Shown in pieces: positions 12,468-24,531 of a stretch of 64,000 nt of DNA. A program made the translations under genes and the position numbers. How positions within the stretch are numbered: the first letter of the stretch is position 1; each line of letters begins with the position of its first letter. This DNA comes from Tetmemena sp. SeJ-2015 (taxonomy: Eukaryota > Ciliophora > Spirotrichea > Sporadotrichida > Oxytrichidae): the NCBI GenBank assembly GCA_027382625.1, contig JAJKFJ010022906.1:1-64000 (forward strand), given 5' to 3'. Under the pieces are notes generated by a model. It did not search any database. It worked only from the letters and a program-made list of their open reading frames with translations, and was not told where the DNA came from.

Positions 12468-15400
12468 TCACTTGTTATTGAAATCCAAACTTGGAACTTA
12501 AGACTTGAACTTCTTGTCCTTGTAATTGTTGAAGTTGCCTGTGAAGATGTTTGGAGCGTTGAATTCAGGCTCTCCGTTATTATTGCGAGCAAAAGACCCA
12601 CTAGTAGGATCGGCCACTCTTCTGCTCTTCTTCTTCTTCTTCTTTCTAGCACCTAAAAATAACTTCTTGATTTAATATCTCCTGCTGTTGGGCCTCTACC
12701 AGTAAACTCTTGTTGCATCATCTGGTTGTAGTTGTTAGAAATGACTGACTCCAACTCATCGCGCTCTCCTTCGTCTTCATTTCCATAGTCATCACCACCC
12801 ATGTCCAGGGTATTGCGCTGATCTAGCAAGGCTTTGCTCTAAGTCACTCTGAACCTAGCTTTGTCCTCATTTTTACGAGAAGGCCCTCCCTGTCTCACTT
12901 TCACGGTTGGTTCTAATCAAAGTTACAAATGAAATTTAATCTCTGGAGGTAAATAGACTCTAGTCCCTTCATTCTTAGCATGTTCTTAGCTTTGAACTAG
13001 CTCTGATTACTTCTCTAACTGTTTCTGCTTTGATTGTCCCAGTCACTGTACTGAGTCCTATCTAGTTTCTAGTGTTGCTCCGAATCCTTGCATTGTGCCT
13101 CCACCAATGCCTCCATTTGGAGAACCTCCATCATCGCCCGCATTATTACCATCAAAGCTCTGACGAGTTATTCCCATCATAAAAAATATTGAAAGAGAGA
13201 AGAATCTGCTTGTTGCCTATTTTCTTAGCTATATGAGACTCTTTAGCATTAGACTGGAAGTCATCGTGCCCTCCTTCTCTGTAGAAGCCTGATACTGAAT
13301 TTGCAATGTGAGACAATTTGCGATCTCGTTAACTTTACTTAGGCATACTGAATTGATTTCTCTCCTCTACGGATAATTAGGAGACTCCTTCGCCATTGTT
13401 GTCCAGAGTACTATGGATAAGGTTGTTCTTTAGCATGTCAATAGTTGGTCTTTGGATTGTACTCTTGTTAGATACCATGTCCTTTGGAGGAGCAAATCCT
13501 CCTCCCACTCTCTTTACATTTGATGGCATCCTTGCCCTAACTGATCCTTAAAATATAAATTATATCCTTCTCTGACACTCATATTTCCTCCGAATTAAGA
13601 ATCATTATCGTCTATCATTCCACTAGGATTCTAGTTTGGCCTTTTGTACATCTGAGTCATCTTCGTGTTAGAAGCGTCTCTAGTAAGTGTGGCTTGTGGC
13701 AGAGGTCTCTGAGTCAGCATCAGATTGAGAGAGCTATTCTATTTCTCCTTAATACGCTTCAGCTCAAGAAGTTTGTCATACTGCTGTTGAGTAATACCTC
13801 CGTATGCTTTTGCCATCATAAGTTCTCTGTCGATGTCGATTGTGCCATTGCCCTTCTTCTTCTTTTTCTTCTTCTTCTTTGGCTTTCTCTCCATGGGCAT
13901 GTAGGAGTACTCACTCTCAAGCTCTACTTCCTCAGGCACGCGACCTGTCTCAGCATATTCTTCTTGGCCTTGTTCTTGATATTCTCCACCTCGTTGAACC
14001 TCTGATTAGCTGCGTTGTAGTTGCTGGGAGTGTCCTCCATCAGAGAATCTACTGAGGTGTTTCCTCCATCAGAGAAAGGCTAATCACCAGCTAATTAGTC
14101 TATCTCTCTTGCAATAGCTTCGTCATCCATATCTCCATCTGGCTCTTGCTCTGTGTCCTGTTCAACTATCTAGCTTATTCTATTTTGCTAACGGTTAAGC
14201 TCATTAAGAGCGTGTTTATTGAGAGTTTGCTTTTTCCTGGGGTCATTAGGATCCATATCTTGAATTCCTTCTAGGTCCCCTATATCGTCCATCAGTTGCG
14301 AGAAAGAATCCTAGGTGTCCTTTCTAAGCATGCCAGTTCTAAATATCTTAGGGATTTCTCCTTCATCGTCAAGTAGCCTTCTATTGAATACCATGAAACC
14401 CTGCTTGTTCTTTATATTTCCATTGTTGTCTATAAGGTAACCTTTTTAGTTGACTCTTCTTCCCTTGTCATCAAGGTAGTTGCCATCTTTGGTCTTTTTA
14501 AGCATAGGATTGCCAAGAGGATCTCTCTCAAAGGTTCCTTTGATATCATCCACGTTAAACTTAAGGAAGGGGAACAGCTTAGGGATCTCGTTGTCCTTTG
14601 AGAGGCAGAACTTCTCAAATATCACTGAGCCATCTTCATTTATCACATTTCCGTTCTTGTCCACTAAATACCTCTATTGTTTATTCTTCTTCCCTTCTTG
14701 TCAACCATGTTGTTATCTTTGTCCCTCCTTATTATGAAATTTCCGTTTCTGTCTTTATCTAGAGCTCCCATTACATCTGTAATGTCGAACTTCCTTCCTT
14801 TGTAGTTGAAAAGCAATGGCACATCTCCATTCTACTTATCCATCACATCTTTAGAAAGCTTTATTCTTCCACGCTTGTCCACTAGATTTCCCCTTGGATC
14901 CACTAAATATCCCTTGTCATTTACTCTCCTTCCAAGTTTGTCCACTAGCTAGCCATCTCCATCCTTTCTGCTCCAGTAAATCAAATTAATGGGTATATAG
15001 TTATTGATAAATCTCTTGGCCATCTTTGTCTCTATCGAAGTAGCCTCTGACATCATGGATGTTGAAGTTGAATCTTTCTAAGTTGAAAGGTGAGGGGAGT
15101 TCTCCTCTCTCGTCAAGGTCATTTGCATCGAAGATCTTTCTTCCATTCTCTTTCTCAATGATATCTCCACTATCCTCGTCTATCAAATAACCCTTGGGAT
15201 TGACTTTGTTTCCGTCTTTGTCAACTAGCCCTCCCTAATAATCCTTAAGAATAAGTGGATTTCCTTTATCATCGAGTCGAAGTCTCCGAGCACATCATTT
15301 ACGTTGAATCGCTTCTTCTCTGGGTCCTTCATATTTCTTATTCTTGTGTCTTCGTCATCATCGCTGTCAGGTTCTCCCATCTCACTCGTCATCTACGACC

Positions 15401-15590
15401 TACTAGTTTCCTCTTCAATAGGCTCAGGAGGAATAGCCAAATATTAAATAAAAAGGGAATGAGCAGTTCAACCTCTTTTTACATTTAGAGGGTAGATTTT
15501 AATTTAGGATTCAGGTAGTCTATATCATCTTCAAGCTTCTACAGCTCCTGTTCCTTCTAATAGAATATGATTGGTGTTTATAAGTAGGTT
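12468..15590 (-). CDS. Protein with four tandem GYLVD/EIP repeats and a Lys-rich tail
   Basis: Reading from about 15.6 kb downwards: a helical start (KLEDDIDYLNPKLKSTLQ), an acidic linker (GEPDSDDDEDTRIRNMK), then about four imperfect repeats of roughly 95 residues between 15.3 and 14.3 kb. Each repeat runs LVDKxGRRVNxKGYLVD, xxGNxxxxxG, a bend with EIPKLF or ELPSPF, then FN/FD-x-DVxGxFDRD and GN. The Asp/Asn/Gly spacing resembles calcium-binding turns but is not an EF-hand. The C-terminal half is disordered: an acidic stretch, MERKPKKKKKKK at about 13.87 kb, Asn/Ser-rich segments, and a last exon with ARKKKKKKSRR ending SLDFNNK-TGA (12468). An intron is seen at about 12653-12680. Single-base frame breaks occur near 15270 and 13945. 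No start codon is certain. Family not recognised; the architecture suggests a structural cytoskeletal protein (inference). Confidence 0.7.
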
Positions 15591-15875
15591 GAAAAGAATA
15601 ATCTTAATTAGCTTTACTGGAATAAAGCTTGAACTTATCATATGCCAATTAAAACTAGTTCTTTAAATTTATTATGTTAAATTAATTGTGAATAAATTAT
15701 TCTTAAAGAGCGTAGTAGCTTGGATCAACCTTTAATTAAAAAGTGACAGGGTTTAATTTATTAAAGGCGGGGGGTTGGATAGCGGCTTTAATTAATTTAA
15801 CCAAATTTCTCTACTTGTGCTAATCATCGTCCAATTTATTGAAATGTTAAAAACTTTCCTTGTATTAAATTTATA

Positions 15876-16936
15876 TCACTTCCCCAATTTAATCTATCCT
15901 TAACTATAAGTCTATCCAAGATTGTGCTGATCAGTGTTTTCAATATCAATGTTGGGTGGCTTTCTGGATTAATCAAACATCTGATTTGGACCTTGAATGG
16001 CATTAAAAAAAGTAAAAATAATATTTTCCTCCTCAAAGAGTTCGGTCTCTTGATGGCTATGTTCAGTCACTGCATCATCCAATTCATCTTGCTATTTATT
16101 TACTGCATCAATGGACTAGTCAACTGCTGGTTGAGTTTCTACATGAGCCTAAGTTTCTTAACGGGGCTAAGTCTTTCCTCTCTTGGCTAAGTTTCCACTC
16201 TTGGCTAAGTCTCATTAGGAGAAACTATATCATCACTTGATTGTGAGGGGAGCATTTACTACTCTCCTACTTCTTCTGGCTTGCTTAACTCTTTTTCATA
16301 AATATTATAATTGAGTAACTCTTCTAGCAACTGCAGTTGACTATCATCAATTCCCTTTCTAGCATTAGGATCTCTGAAAGGATACTCCGTTAAATGAGAC
16401 TCTTCCTAAATACTGTCCAGTTTGCTAAAATTTTTATTATGTTTAATTTTAATATGCTAGTTTACAAGTCATCTTCCTGATCTAGCAGTAGATTTGCATC
16501 GTCATCATCTATATTTTCCTAGTACTTATCCTTCCTGCCTCTCTTCTTTGCCTCGCCTGTTCTTCTCTTTCATTTACAGAGCCATGTAATCTTCATCATT
16601 TGTCTCTCCAGGGCCTGCAGCAGTTAAACCGAAGCGCTAATCGTTTCTCTAGTTAGCTTTGTCTATGTCAGCTGTGTGAGGCCTCAATCTTTAGTTGAAA
16701 TCTTTCTCGTATTCTGATTCAGTCATTGCTGGCTGCCCATATAAATTATAAACTAAATATTAGATGACAAGCTTTCTTATTCTATCAGGAGGCAATATCT
16801 TCTTGGGGAGAAATCCTTCCTCGAAGTAGCAATTGTCTGGGTATTCATCATAACCTCGAGGCTCTTCTTCTTCCTCTATGTTTACGTTGAAAATATTCAC
16901 ATCGTCTATCTCTTTATAAAATTAGGGGAGAGTCAT
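15876..16936 (-). CDS. Acidic, Gln-rich hypothetical protein
   Basis: Starts at ATG 16934-16936 (MTLPQFYKEIDDVNIFNVN), with an acidic run, a conserved-looking N-terminal segment (FLPKKILPPDRIRKLVIQYL, then VYNLYGQPAM) and RPHTADIDKANQR. It becomes disordered: KKRGRKDKYQENIDDDDAN, an intron at about 16432-16465, HLTEYPFRDPNARKGIDD, then short repeats of ETQPR/VETQP near 16.2-16.1 kb and an acidic end (DELDDAVTEHSHQETELF). It terminates at TGA 15876-15878 after GQTYSQGQIKLGK. Two single-base frame changes are needed (near 16560 and 16175). Around 35 percent of its Gln codons are TAA/TAG. No family recognised; it could be a chromatin or transcription-complex subunit, but that is a guess from composition. 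Confidence 0.6.
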
Positions 16937-17344
16937 TTATATTTTCACATTAAGATAACTACATTTTTATTTATAATTTGATGCTTCTAGTTTAAATTTA
17001 TATACCTTGGATTAATTTGCAAAGTTTCTTCTAGCTTATTGTTTTTTATTTAAATGCTAAATTAAAAATTGATTTTTTACCCTTTAAATTAAATCTAAAT
17101 AGTTATTTTTAAACAAAAAATTTTATTTTGACTGAGGGTTTGGATTTTGAAAATTCAATTAAGGAATCAATTATTTTTAATAAAGAAACAATTCTATTTT
17201 AATTAGGGATACGTTTTAAAAATTTGAAGAAATTTATTTATAAAAATAAAAACAGTTGGTTAGAATTTATAATCATATTAAAAATAAATAAAAAAGATTT
17301 AAGAAAGTAAACGATGAGAAAAGGAAAACACTAAAAATGAATGG

Positions 17345-18040
17345 TTAATATTTAGGAGGAGGTAGCTTTTCTTCTTCATCTTCTTCTCTTCTCCTTCTCC
17401 TTAATTCTTCAAGATAGGCTTGCATTCCTCCCTCAGGGAAGAACTGTTTCATTCTTTCGTCAAACAGATGCATGATTCTTTCTTCAGCTAGTGCTCTCTC
17501 CTCAGGCAGGAAACTATAAACAGGTGGCTCAGGTCTATCTATAACCTTCTTCACTTTCCATAACTCATACAATTGAAAAGCCAGCATGAATAACTCTAAA
17601 ATCAGAGACTCTATTATTGTAATGAAGTACTGGCTCCCCCACCGATAGAAATATAATCCATACAAGTCCACTCCTATCACAGGTATACAAGTGAACAGGA
17701 TGTTAACCACAGTCATAATATTGAACACAGTATGCACCTTCATTGGGTCTTCAAAGGTGATATAGAAACGAGTAGAGCCAAACCATCTGCAATAATATAG
17801 TTTATACAGCTTGAAAGAGAAAAATGTGCCCAGGCCTGCAATTATTCGAGCTGTATATCTAAATTCTTCTTTATGCTCTGTGTAACCAGCATCTCTAATT
17901 ATTATATTCAGGAAAAGAAATCCAAAAGTTATGTTCATAGCTAGTTTTAGAACCCAAGCCATCGCAGTCACGTAAAATACCAAAGGCCAAACTCCATTAC
18001 TAGTATCATCTAGAACGTAATTTGCATTTCCTGCAAGCAT
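17345..18040 (-). CDS. Four-segment membrane protein with charged C-terminus
   Basis: A single 231-codon exon from ATG 18038-18040 with no internal TAA/TAG. There are about four membrane helices: VWPLVFYVTAMAWVLKLAM and the adjacent TFGFLFLNIIIRD (residues about 18-50), IIAGLGTFFSFKLYKLYY (about 67-85), VFNIMTVVNILFTCIPVIG (about 105-124) and FITIIESLILELFMLAFQLY (about 138-158). A cytosolic tail of about 70 residues follows, with FLPEERALAEERIMHLFDER, a six-Arg-containing stretch and acidic residues, ending PPPKY-TGA. It lies directly downstream of the large surface-protein genes on the same strand (250 bp apart), so it could be their last exon, but I find no clean splice junction and call it separate. 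Function unknown. Confidence 0.75.
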   Translation of the reverse strand: MLAGNANYVLDDTSNGVWPLVFYVTAMAWVLKLAMNITFGFLFLNIIIRDAGYTEHKEEFRYTARIIAGLGTFFSFKLYKLYYCRWFGSTRFYITFEDPMKVHTVFNIMTVVNILFTCIPVIGVDLYGLYFYRWGSQYFITIIESLILELFMLAFQLYELWKVKKVIDRPEPPVYSFLPEERALAEERIMHLFDERMKQFFPEGGMQAYLEELRRRRREEDEEEKLPPPKY

Positions 18041-18288
18041 TCTTCTACTTGTAGTTGAGTTTGTTTAATTATAGTTTATAATTAATTGAAAATGAGACTA
18101 TATATACAAGAGAAGAATTAATAGCAAGATACTAAGTTATATTTTTTCAAAGATTAATTTTAAGCAAATAGAAAGCATTATTCTTATTCTATATTCAAAC
18201 AGTAATAGAGATGCCGCAATGTTTTGGGATGCAAATTTCCAAAGGATAAATTTTTAACAGATATATTTTAAATAAATGATTACTCTGT

Positions 18289-21200
18289 TCATTCTTTATT
18301 AAAAATAGCTTAAACTTTGATTGTGAATAAATTGATATGAATAGTATAGTTGGAGCTGTTGAGAGATTATCTTTCGCTCATCATATAATTGTAAGCTAAA
18401 TAGGATTATGAACCCATGGCTATAAATTCAACTGGTCCCCACAAGCCAATAGCAGTGCTTGATATAACTGTAGCTGTGCTTTTTAAATATCCTGCTCCAA
18501 CTGATAGTCCAAGAACTGCCTAGGTAGATGTGTGAGGGAAGTAAGCCATCAAACCTATAAAGCTAAGAGATGTGGTATTAGTTGTATTTGTGTTATTTCC
18601 ACTTCCATCATCATATATTATTTTAGTGCAAGTTTTATTATCCGAAGAGGGCTCATATCCATCTGGGCAACCTTTGTAGCATACGTTGTCGATGTTATAA
18701 TAGCCAGTAGCGCACTGATCGCAAACAGTGAACTCGTCTTTATTACATACTGCACAGTTAGGATCACAGCCTGTGCATCTGTCTTTATTAAGAATGGTAT
18801 TAGCAGGGCAGGCATCCACGCAAGTAGTTCCATACAAGTAACCTGACTTGAAGGTTGTACAAGAAGTAGGAGTCACTTGGCATGTAGTGCATGGAGCCTG
18901 GCAGTTAAATAAATACTTTTAGTTCGAGCAAGTGAAATTTACGCTTGTTTACCCTGAAGAGCAAGAGTTAACGCAAGTGTTATTTAGCAAGTAGGGGAAA
19001 TAATTAATTTAAAGAAGGTACTTGAAGCATAGCATGATAAGCAGAATGTGGAGTTATAATTGCAAGTTTTACAGTTTTAGTCACAAGGAGGACATTAGTA
19101 AGTAGAGTTGGCGTAAGTTCCATCAGGACACTGGGCTTAACAATAACTCCAAGCATTATAGAAGTAAGGGTAACTTCCAGCTGTGTTACAAGAAGCGCAA
19201 GAAGTTCCATTCTTACAAGTGAGGCAAGTAGAATCGCATTTTATACATGTGTAAGTAGAGTCAGCATAGTATCCAGAGGGACAAGCTGTAAGACACTTTT
19301 ACCCATATAGGTATTTCTCCAAAATGCTGTCCACATTTGTGAAACAAGAATAGCACTAAGTTGTAGTCACTGTATTACAAGTCTTGCATGGAAGAGTACA
19401 TCCAAAGTTTGGAATGAGTCCACCGGTGATCTTGTCATACATGTATGTAAAGCTTGAAGTGTAAGTGACCAGAGTAAAGCTCTCTGTTCCCTCCTTAAGT
19501 TACAGGGTTTGTGATAGGGTACATTTTTATCTTTATGGTTGAGCTAGCACTTACAGATGGGATGCCACCCCCAGATATAGATATGGTTTTGGCTGAAGAG
19601 TATTAAAAAATTAGATAACAAGTCTATGGCACATGTAGTTGGAGTGTAAGTAGTTGAACCTATGACTATCTGGCAAGTAGTGAATGATGCTGGAACAGTT
19701 ATAGTGCTTGGATAGGTAATTATGTAAGTAGATCCTGAAGCCATTTTATTGATAGTCTTAAACTCAATAGTATAAGTTGTAGCTTAAAAATAAGTAAAGG
19801 CTTATCCAGTTGTGAGATCCGCTTGAGTCAGAGATTTAGAGGTGATAGGTGCTAAAATTAAAACAGAACTCTTTTTAAATGCTGCAATTGTGTTAGTTAC
19901 AGTGATTATGCCAACCTAAGTTTCTAAGCTATTCGAACTGGTGTCAATTATAGGTAAAATACGATTACATGATCAATAGTTGGTAAAAATCAATTCTTTA
20001 AAAACAATAAGCCTTATTAAAACAGGAATAAATTAGATTATTCATAATAATTCTTAAATTTAATTGAAATAAACTTGAAATGGTATAGAGTGGAGGCCAC
20101 TAGTCTTTTTCATTCAATCTTAGTGGCTTAGAATTCAGTAATACTCTCATTGTAAGTAAACCTTTTTAATAAAAATTTATAAATATAAAAAATTTAGAAA
20201 AAATATTTCTAAACCACAAATTAATGAAAGGGGGTGTCAAGAACGAGTTAAAAGTGAAATGGAGTTAGTACAGCATTATGGCAAAATAGATAAAGTGAGC
20301 ATGCAAACGAGAAGAGCTTAAGACTACGATGGATCTGTCAAAGTATTACAATAGAGGCCAGGTAACAAAAAAAATAGTTATTGACAAAGTTTTTAAAGAT
20401 ATTTTTGGGAGAGAGCCTACTAAAGACAAGTACAGATGGGGATATCTCAAAAAACTAATAGGAAATTAAATAAAGAAACTTTAAAATGAATAAGAATTGC
20501 ACTTCTTCAACGCAAATACTGTGTCACTAAACAATATCTCCTCTAACTTTGTATTTCTAAAATGTCAATTCCAGATAATGTAATTGTATTCTTCCCATAA
20601 TGACATGCTCGAGAATTGAGAAGAGGTTTCTGTACTTGGTGGATTCTTAACATTATTTATGTAAAACTACAAAGATTAGCCACTTTAAATTATAAAAGCA
20701 CTAGCAAGTGATCCAGATGAGAACGTGAAAATCGCTTTAACTCCAGCGTTGCTGCTAAAAGTAGAGCAGGAAACAGATTGCACATTAGATATTGCAGTAC
20801 AAGATATAGAATACATAAATACATAAATATAAAATATAGAACTAAGAGTGCACTCTGATGGGAAGGTCAATTAGAAATAATCTGTTGATATCAACTTTAC
20901 CCCTGATACGAGAGTTACCTTGTATTAAGTGATATCTCCATCAATTATTCAATATCAATTTTCTCTCTTTTGAGGTGTGATTGTTACTGACAAAGTTTGG
21001 GGAGTGCTTGTCATCTTGACTGTTACTCCAGTTAAATTATTATATAACATACCTAAAAATTGATTAAATTTATTGGGTATGAATTTAAATTAGTGCTGAC
21101 AGCCTCCTAATCAACTCCGGCTCCATTCTATTCAGAAACTGCAAATGAGCTTGTTGTTTGGGTTGTTCTGGGATTGGTCATCCCATCAATTGTGATGTAA

Positions 21201-23990
21201 TATGGAGTGCCAGCTAGAGTATGATATTTATTAAAGGCATCAAGTGCATGTGACAACAACTTAGCCAGTCCCTGAGCTGAATGAGCATCCTGCTAATGTT
21301 GATGTACCACCGTTTATGATTGATTGTACAGTTCCAAGAGAGCTTCCTGTGAGTTGTATTTCAGCGGGGAAGGTAATTACAACTTTGGATCCTGCAGCGA
21401 TAGTCATTTTAGGGGTAATCTTAAATGTATACTTCTGATTTTGAGCGCTTGTTACTAATTTATAATGCTGAAACTACAACATCCAAAAGAGCAGCTACAG
21501 TTGAAAACACGCTTGTGAAAGTACGAGAATCAATTGCATAATCTAAAGTGGATATAGTACTAAAAGTCTCAACTAAAAACGATCCCACATCTCCCACTGT
21601 CAAAGTATTAAATATATACTTCTGCTACCTCCTGTACTAATAATTCATATAATTGATTAGTTAGAGTGAGGACTTGCCCCGCAACTGTGCAACCTAAAGG
21701 AGCTAAGATTGCGCTGGCATCCGAAACAATACAAGTGCCGGCATTAAGAGTCATGGAAGAGGAAAAGTTATTTAAAGCTTAGAATTGGATGGCATTGCAT
21801 GCAACGGTGTAACAGTTAGTGTATACAGGGTAGAAGTAGACACGGTACTGGCGTCAGCCACCAAAGTAAAAGCACTTAAATTTAATTATGAGGGATGTGT
21901 ACTATTCAATATTGTAGGAAGTGCCGCTCACAACTGCAAACAACTGAAGAGTAAAGGTGCTCGTGTCCTTTACTTGTGCAATTATTGCATTACTCGCTGA
22001 AGCTGCAACGGAAGTTGAGCATCCGGAAATCAAGCATTTTATTTATATTTTAAATAGTGAGGCTCGTTGAGGTACTCCCAACTCCCGTGGTAGTCTAAAA
22101 ATAAATATGGTAGTTCCCGTTGCGGTAAGAGTGCCAGCTGCTGTATTCATAACGTTAGTGCCGCTAGTATATGAAACGAGGTCAGATGTGCTATAAATGT
22201 GAGCACAAGCTAGCAACTTGCATCCATGGAGTAAATTAGAATTCTAATGATGCCTTGTAACGTACGTTGTAATTGCTGAAATCAAACCTTATTCCATTTC
22301 TGTCGAAGGATAAAAATAAATTAAAATTTGAAAAGATTGGTTCCACTGCTACCTCTTATTAGAATTTTATAAGATTCTTGAACTGTTTTTATTGTATCAA
22401 CTCTTCCAAAAACATGAGCTTGTTAATAATTTGAATGCACCCCGTTGAGTCTTTCGTTTTATAATTTATTACTCAAAGTCATTTGAACTTAGCAATTGTC
22501 ACTGTGATTAAGTATTTATAGGATTAAATTTTATAAATATAAATAGTCATACTTTTAATCTCCATCAACTTGGCTTTGAGGTTTGCTATAATTATAGGAT
22601 TATAGAGTATAATCAGTTGCAAAGGCATCCATAATATTTGAATAACATTACTTAAAGGCACTGATCGTACCAGCAGTAAACATAGAGGATGGAATAATGA
22701 GGGATGATATAATAATGGGCAAAATTAAGAGATATTTATTGTGCAGTGTTGTACAGTTTAACAAATCTCATATACGAACTCGCTTAAACTTAAAAATTAC
22801 ATAAATGCAGATGTGATTGGCATGTCTGACGGAAACGTGATCAAATTAAATTGGATTCATGGGGAACGTATTAGTAAATGTTATATCCATCGTATTTAAA
22901 ATTAAAGAATAAAATTAATCGTGGAAGTTTCTTTGGTTAAATATTTTAAACAGGAGCTGCAGACATTGTGGCCATAGTATTCGTCTGGAGAGTCATGGTT
23001 GAGATAGATTCTATACTGCACCTCTAATAAATTGATTGTTTCGTTTCAATGGTGAAACCGGACTTAGGAGCACCGTTGTAAGGGTTAGTGAAAGAAGCCA
23101 CGGAGAATCCGAGTGCTATGTTAGCAACTCGGGCAGCAGGATTAGTTACACTAAGTTTTCTAGTGGTTTAATCGTAAGAGCAGGTGAGCGTGCCTGATAG
23201 AGTGGTCGTGCCTGTGCATGTAGGAGTAGTAGTAGTGATGTGATGTGTCGTTGTAGCTGTATTCCAGTAAAATAAAAAGTGAGTAGGGTAGAGTGACGTA
23301 AATTATTCCGTTGGCTGGGAAAGCGTTCAATATTTCAAACGTAACGGTGAGTGTTTGTCCCGTTGCACCTACAACCTAACTTGAACTCACAAGAGTGGCA
23401 GTAGTCATAGTTGATCCCGTGAAACCCGTTATAGAAGTTGTTGAGTAAGAAGTTGTAGTTGTGCCAACGCTGTTTAACAACTAAGTTTACAATAAAACAT
23501 TTTCTACTTAAAATTTGATAGAAATATTAGTTTCCATGTAGGTAACATCACAAGCAGTGCTTGGGTTATTGAACTTACATTAATTTTGTATACTGTGATT
23601 ATAGGATAGTTGTTTGAAATAGTTCCTAGTTTAATGATAACAGAACCCGAATTGATTGAACATGAAGCCACGGTAACTGAAGCAGTTGAGCCTAAAGCGT
23701 AATAATAAATTATGTTTAAGCATTCTTGATGGTCTAGAGAGATAAATAAGTAAAAAATGATTCTTACAGCGGTGCAGTCAGTGGTTGCAGTTGAAGCTGT
23801 GAAAGAGACTGCTGCTGGGAAAGTAAAGTAGAGATAGTCTCCTGTTGAGTAGTAGCTTTTTGTTGTAGAAGCTGAATTTAGAGTTGCCGTTATTGATAAC
23901 GTAGAACCAACATAGTTTATAGCTGTATTTGGAGATTGAACCGTTGCAGTCACGGATGTAAAAGTCTCAACTACACATGTTGACGAACAG
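18289..23990 (-). CDS. Giant modular surface protein with furin-like Cys repeats (downstream copy)
   Basis: A multi-exon minus-strand coding region. Upstream it has repeated Thr/Ser-rich modules (for example 23953-23750 with AINYVGSTLSITATLNSAS, 23490-22950, 20870-20690, 19900-19620 with TITVPASFTTCQIVIGS). Each module runs: a strand, a 'xIPANGxIxVxxP' turn, one or two Cys in a TCx-SGT-xCS pattern, then TNP and a beta-rich end. From about 19500 to 18600 come furin/GFR-type Cys repeats (CTLPCKTCNT, CPSGYYADSTYTCIKCDS, CPDGTYANSTYQCPPCDQ, CDPNCAVCNKDEFTVCDQC). The C-terminus has NTTNTT sites and a hydrophobic end (LGLSVGAGYLKSTATV), stopping at TGA 18289-18291. Family: large ciliate Cys-rich membrane/surface proteins. 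No signal peptide or start is found for this copy, and exon limits and several frames between 20 and 23 kb are unresolved; it may be partly decayed. Confidence 0.6.
20259..20619 (+). CDS. Small plus-strand coding island of unknown function
   Basis: Embedded in the minus-strand surface-protein region. The ATG at 20259 gives MELVQHYGKIDKVSMQTRRA, then DYDGSVKVLQQRPGN; after a one-base change or a tiny intron near 20360 it continues KKIVIDKVFKDIFGREPTKD, YRWGYLKKLIGNQIKKLQ, to a TGA at 20617-20619. The charged, non-repetitive composition differs completely from the surrounding Thr/Ser-rich sequence, and the minus strand shows no module here. It could be a small gene, a fragment of an inserted gene, or part of a mobile element within an intron. 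No homologue is recognised. Confidence 0.4.
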
Positions 23991-23999
23991 ATAAAGTTA

Positions 24000-24530
24000 C
24001 AAAAATATCATCATATTTAAAAATACAAATATTGTCTTTCTTTTGCTTAAGTAGAATTATATTTATTTAGTGTTAAATATAATAAATTATTTCCTTCTCT
24101 AATGCATTTCAATTGCTGTTATAAAGTTAAATTTGCGAAGTTAGCACTGAAATTTGGCTTGTATTTAAATATAATGAGCTAAAAACTATCCATAAAAGAC
24201 AACCCCAGAACTAAAATCTCTTTAAAAAAGAAGATCTTAACATTATTTCTTATTTTATATCATAACTGGGTAAGTCTAAAACCTAATCTCATATGTCATT
24301 GTATAAGTTTTATCAAAAGGTGTGGACTTACTCTAATGAGCCAGCTTATGTTATTAGCTATATATTTGGAGTAAGGGTACCAGATATTAAAAATTAAAGA
24401 TTGCGAAAGAGGGTTGTGATGAAAACATATTTATCAATTATCGAAGGTAATATAATTTAAATATCTTATTAAGAATAAAAGGTTAAAGTATGAGAAAGTA
24501 TTTATAATATTCTTCTTACTTGAATTATAA
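24000..24530. other. AT-rich stretch between the two giant surface-protein regions
   Basis: About 530 bp, very AT-rich. I see no signal peptide, Cys repeat or Thr/Ser module here on the minus strand, so it separates the downstream end of the first surface protein from the start of the second. It may contain an unrecognised first exon of the downstream copy. Confidence 0.4.
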
Positions 24531-24531
24531 C

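Noticed and set aside
12450..12656. Plus-strand ORF opposite the Lys-rich exon
   Set aside because: Shadow of the minus-strand exon with ARKKKKKKSRR; leucine run comes from the AAG repeats read on the other strand.
13694..14055. Two plus-strand Leu/Phe/Ser-rich ORFs near 13.9 kb
   Set aside because: Antisense shadows of the poly-Lys stretch on the minus strand.
17345..18291. Joining the four-helix protein to the surface protein as one gene
   Set aside because: No splice pair restores the frame across 18040-18289, and the four-helix ORF has its own ATG. It remains possible, so it is mentioned in the feature.
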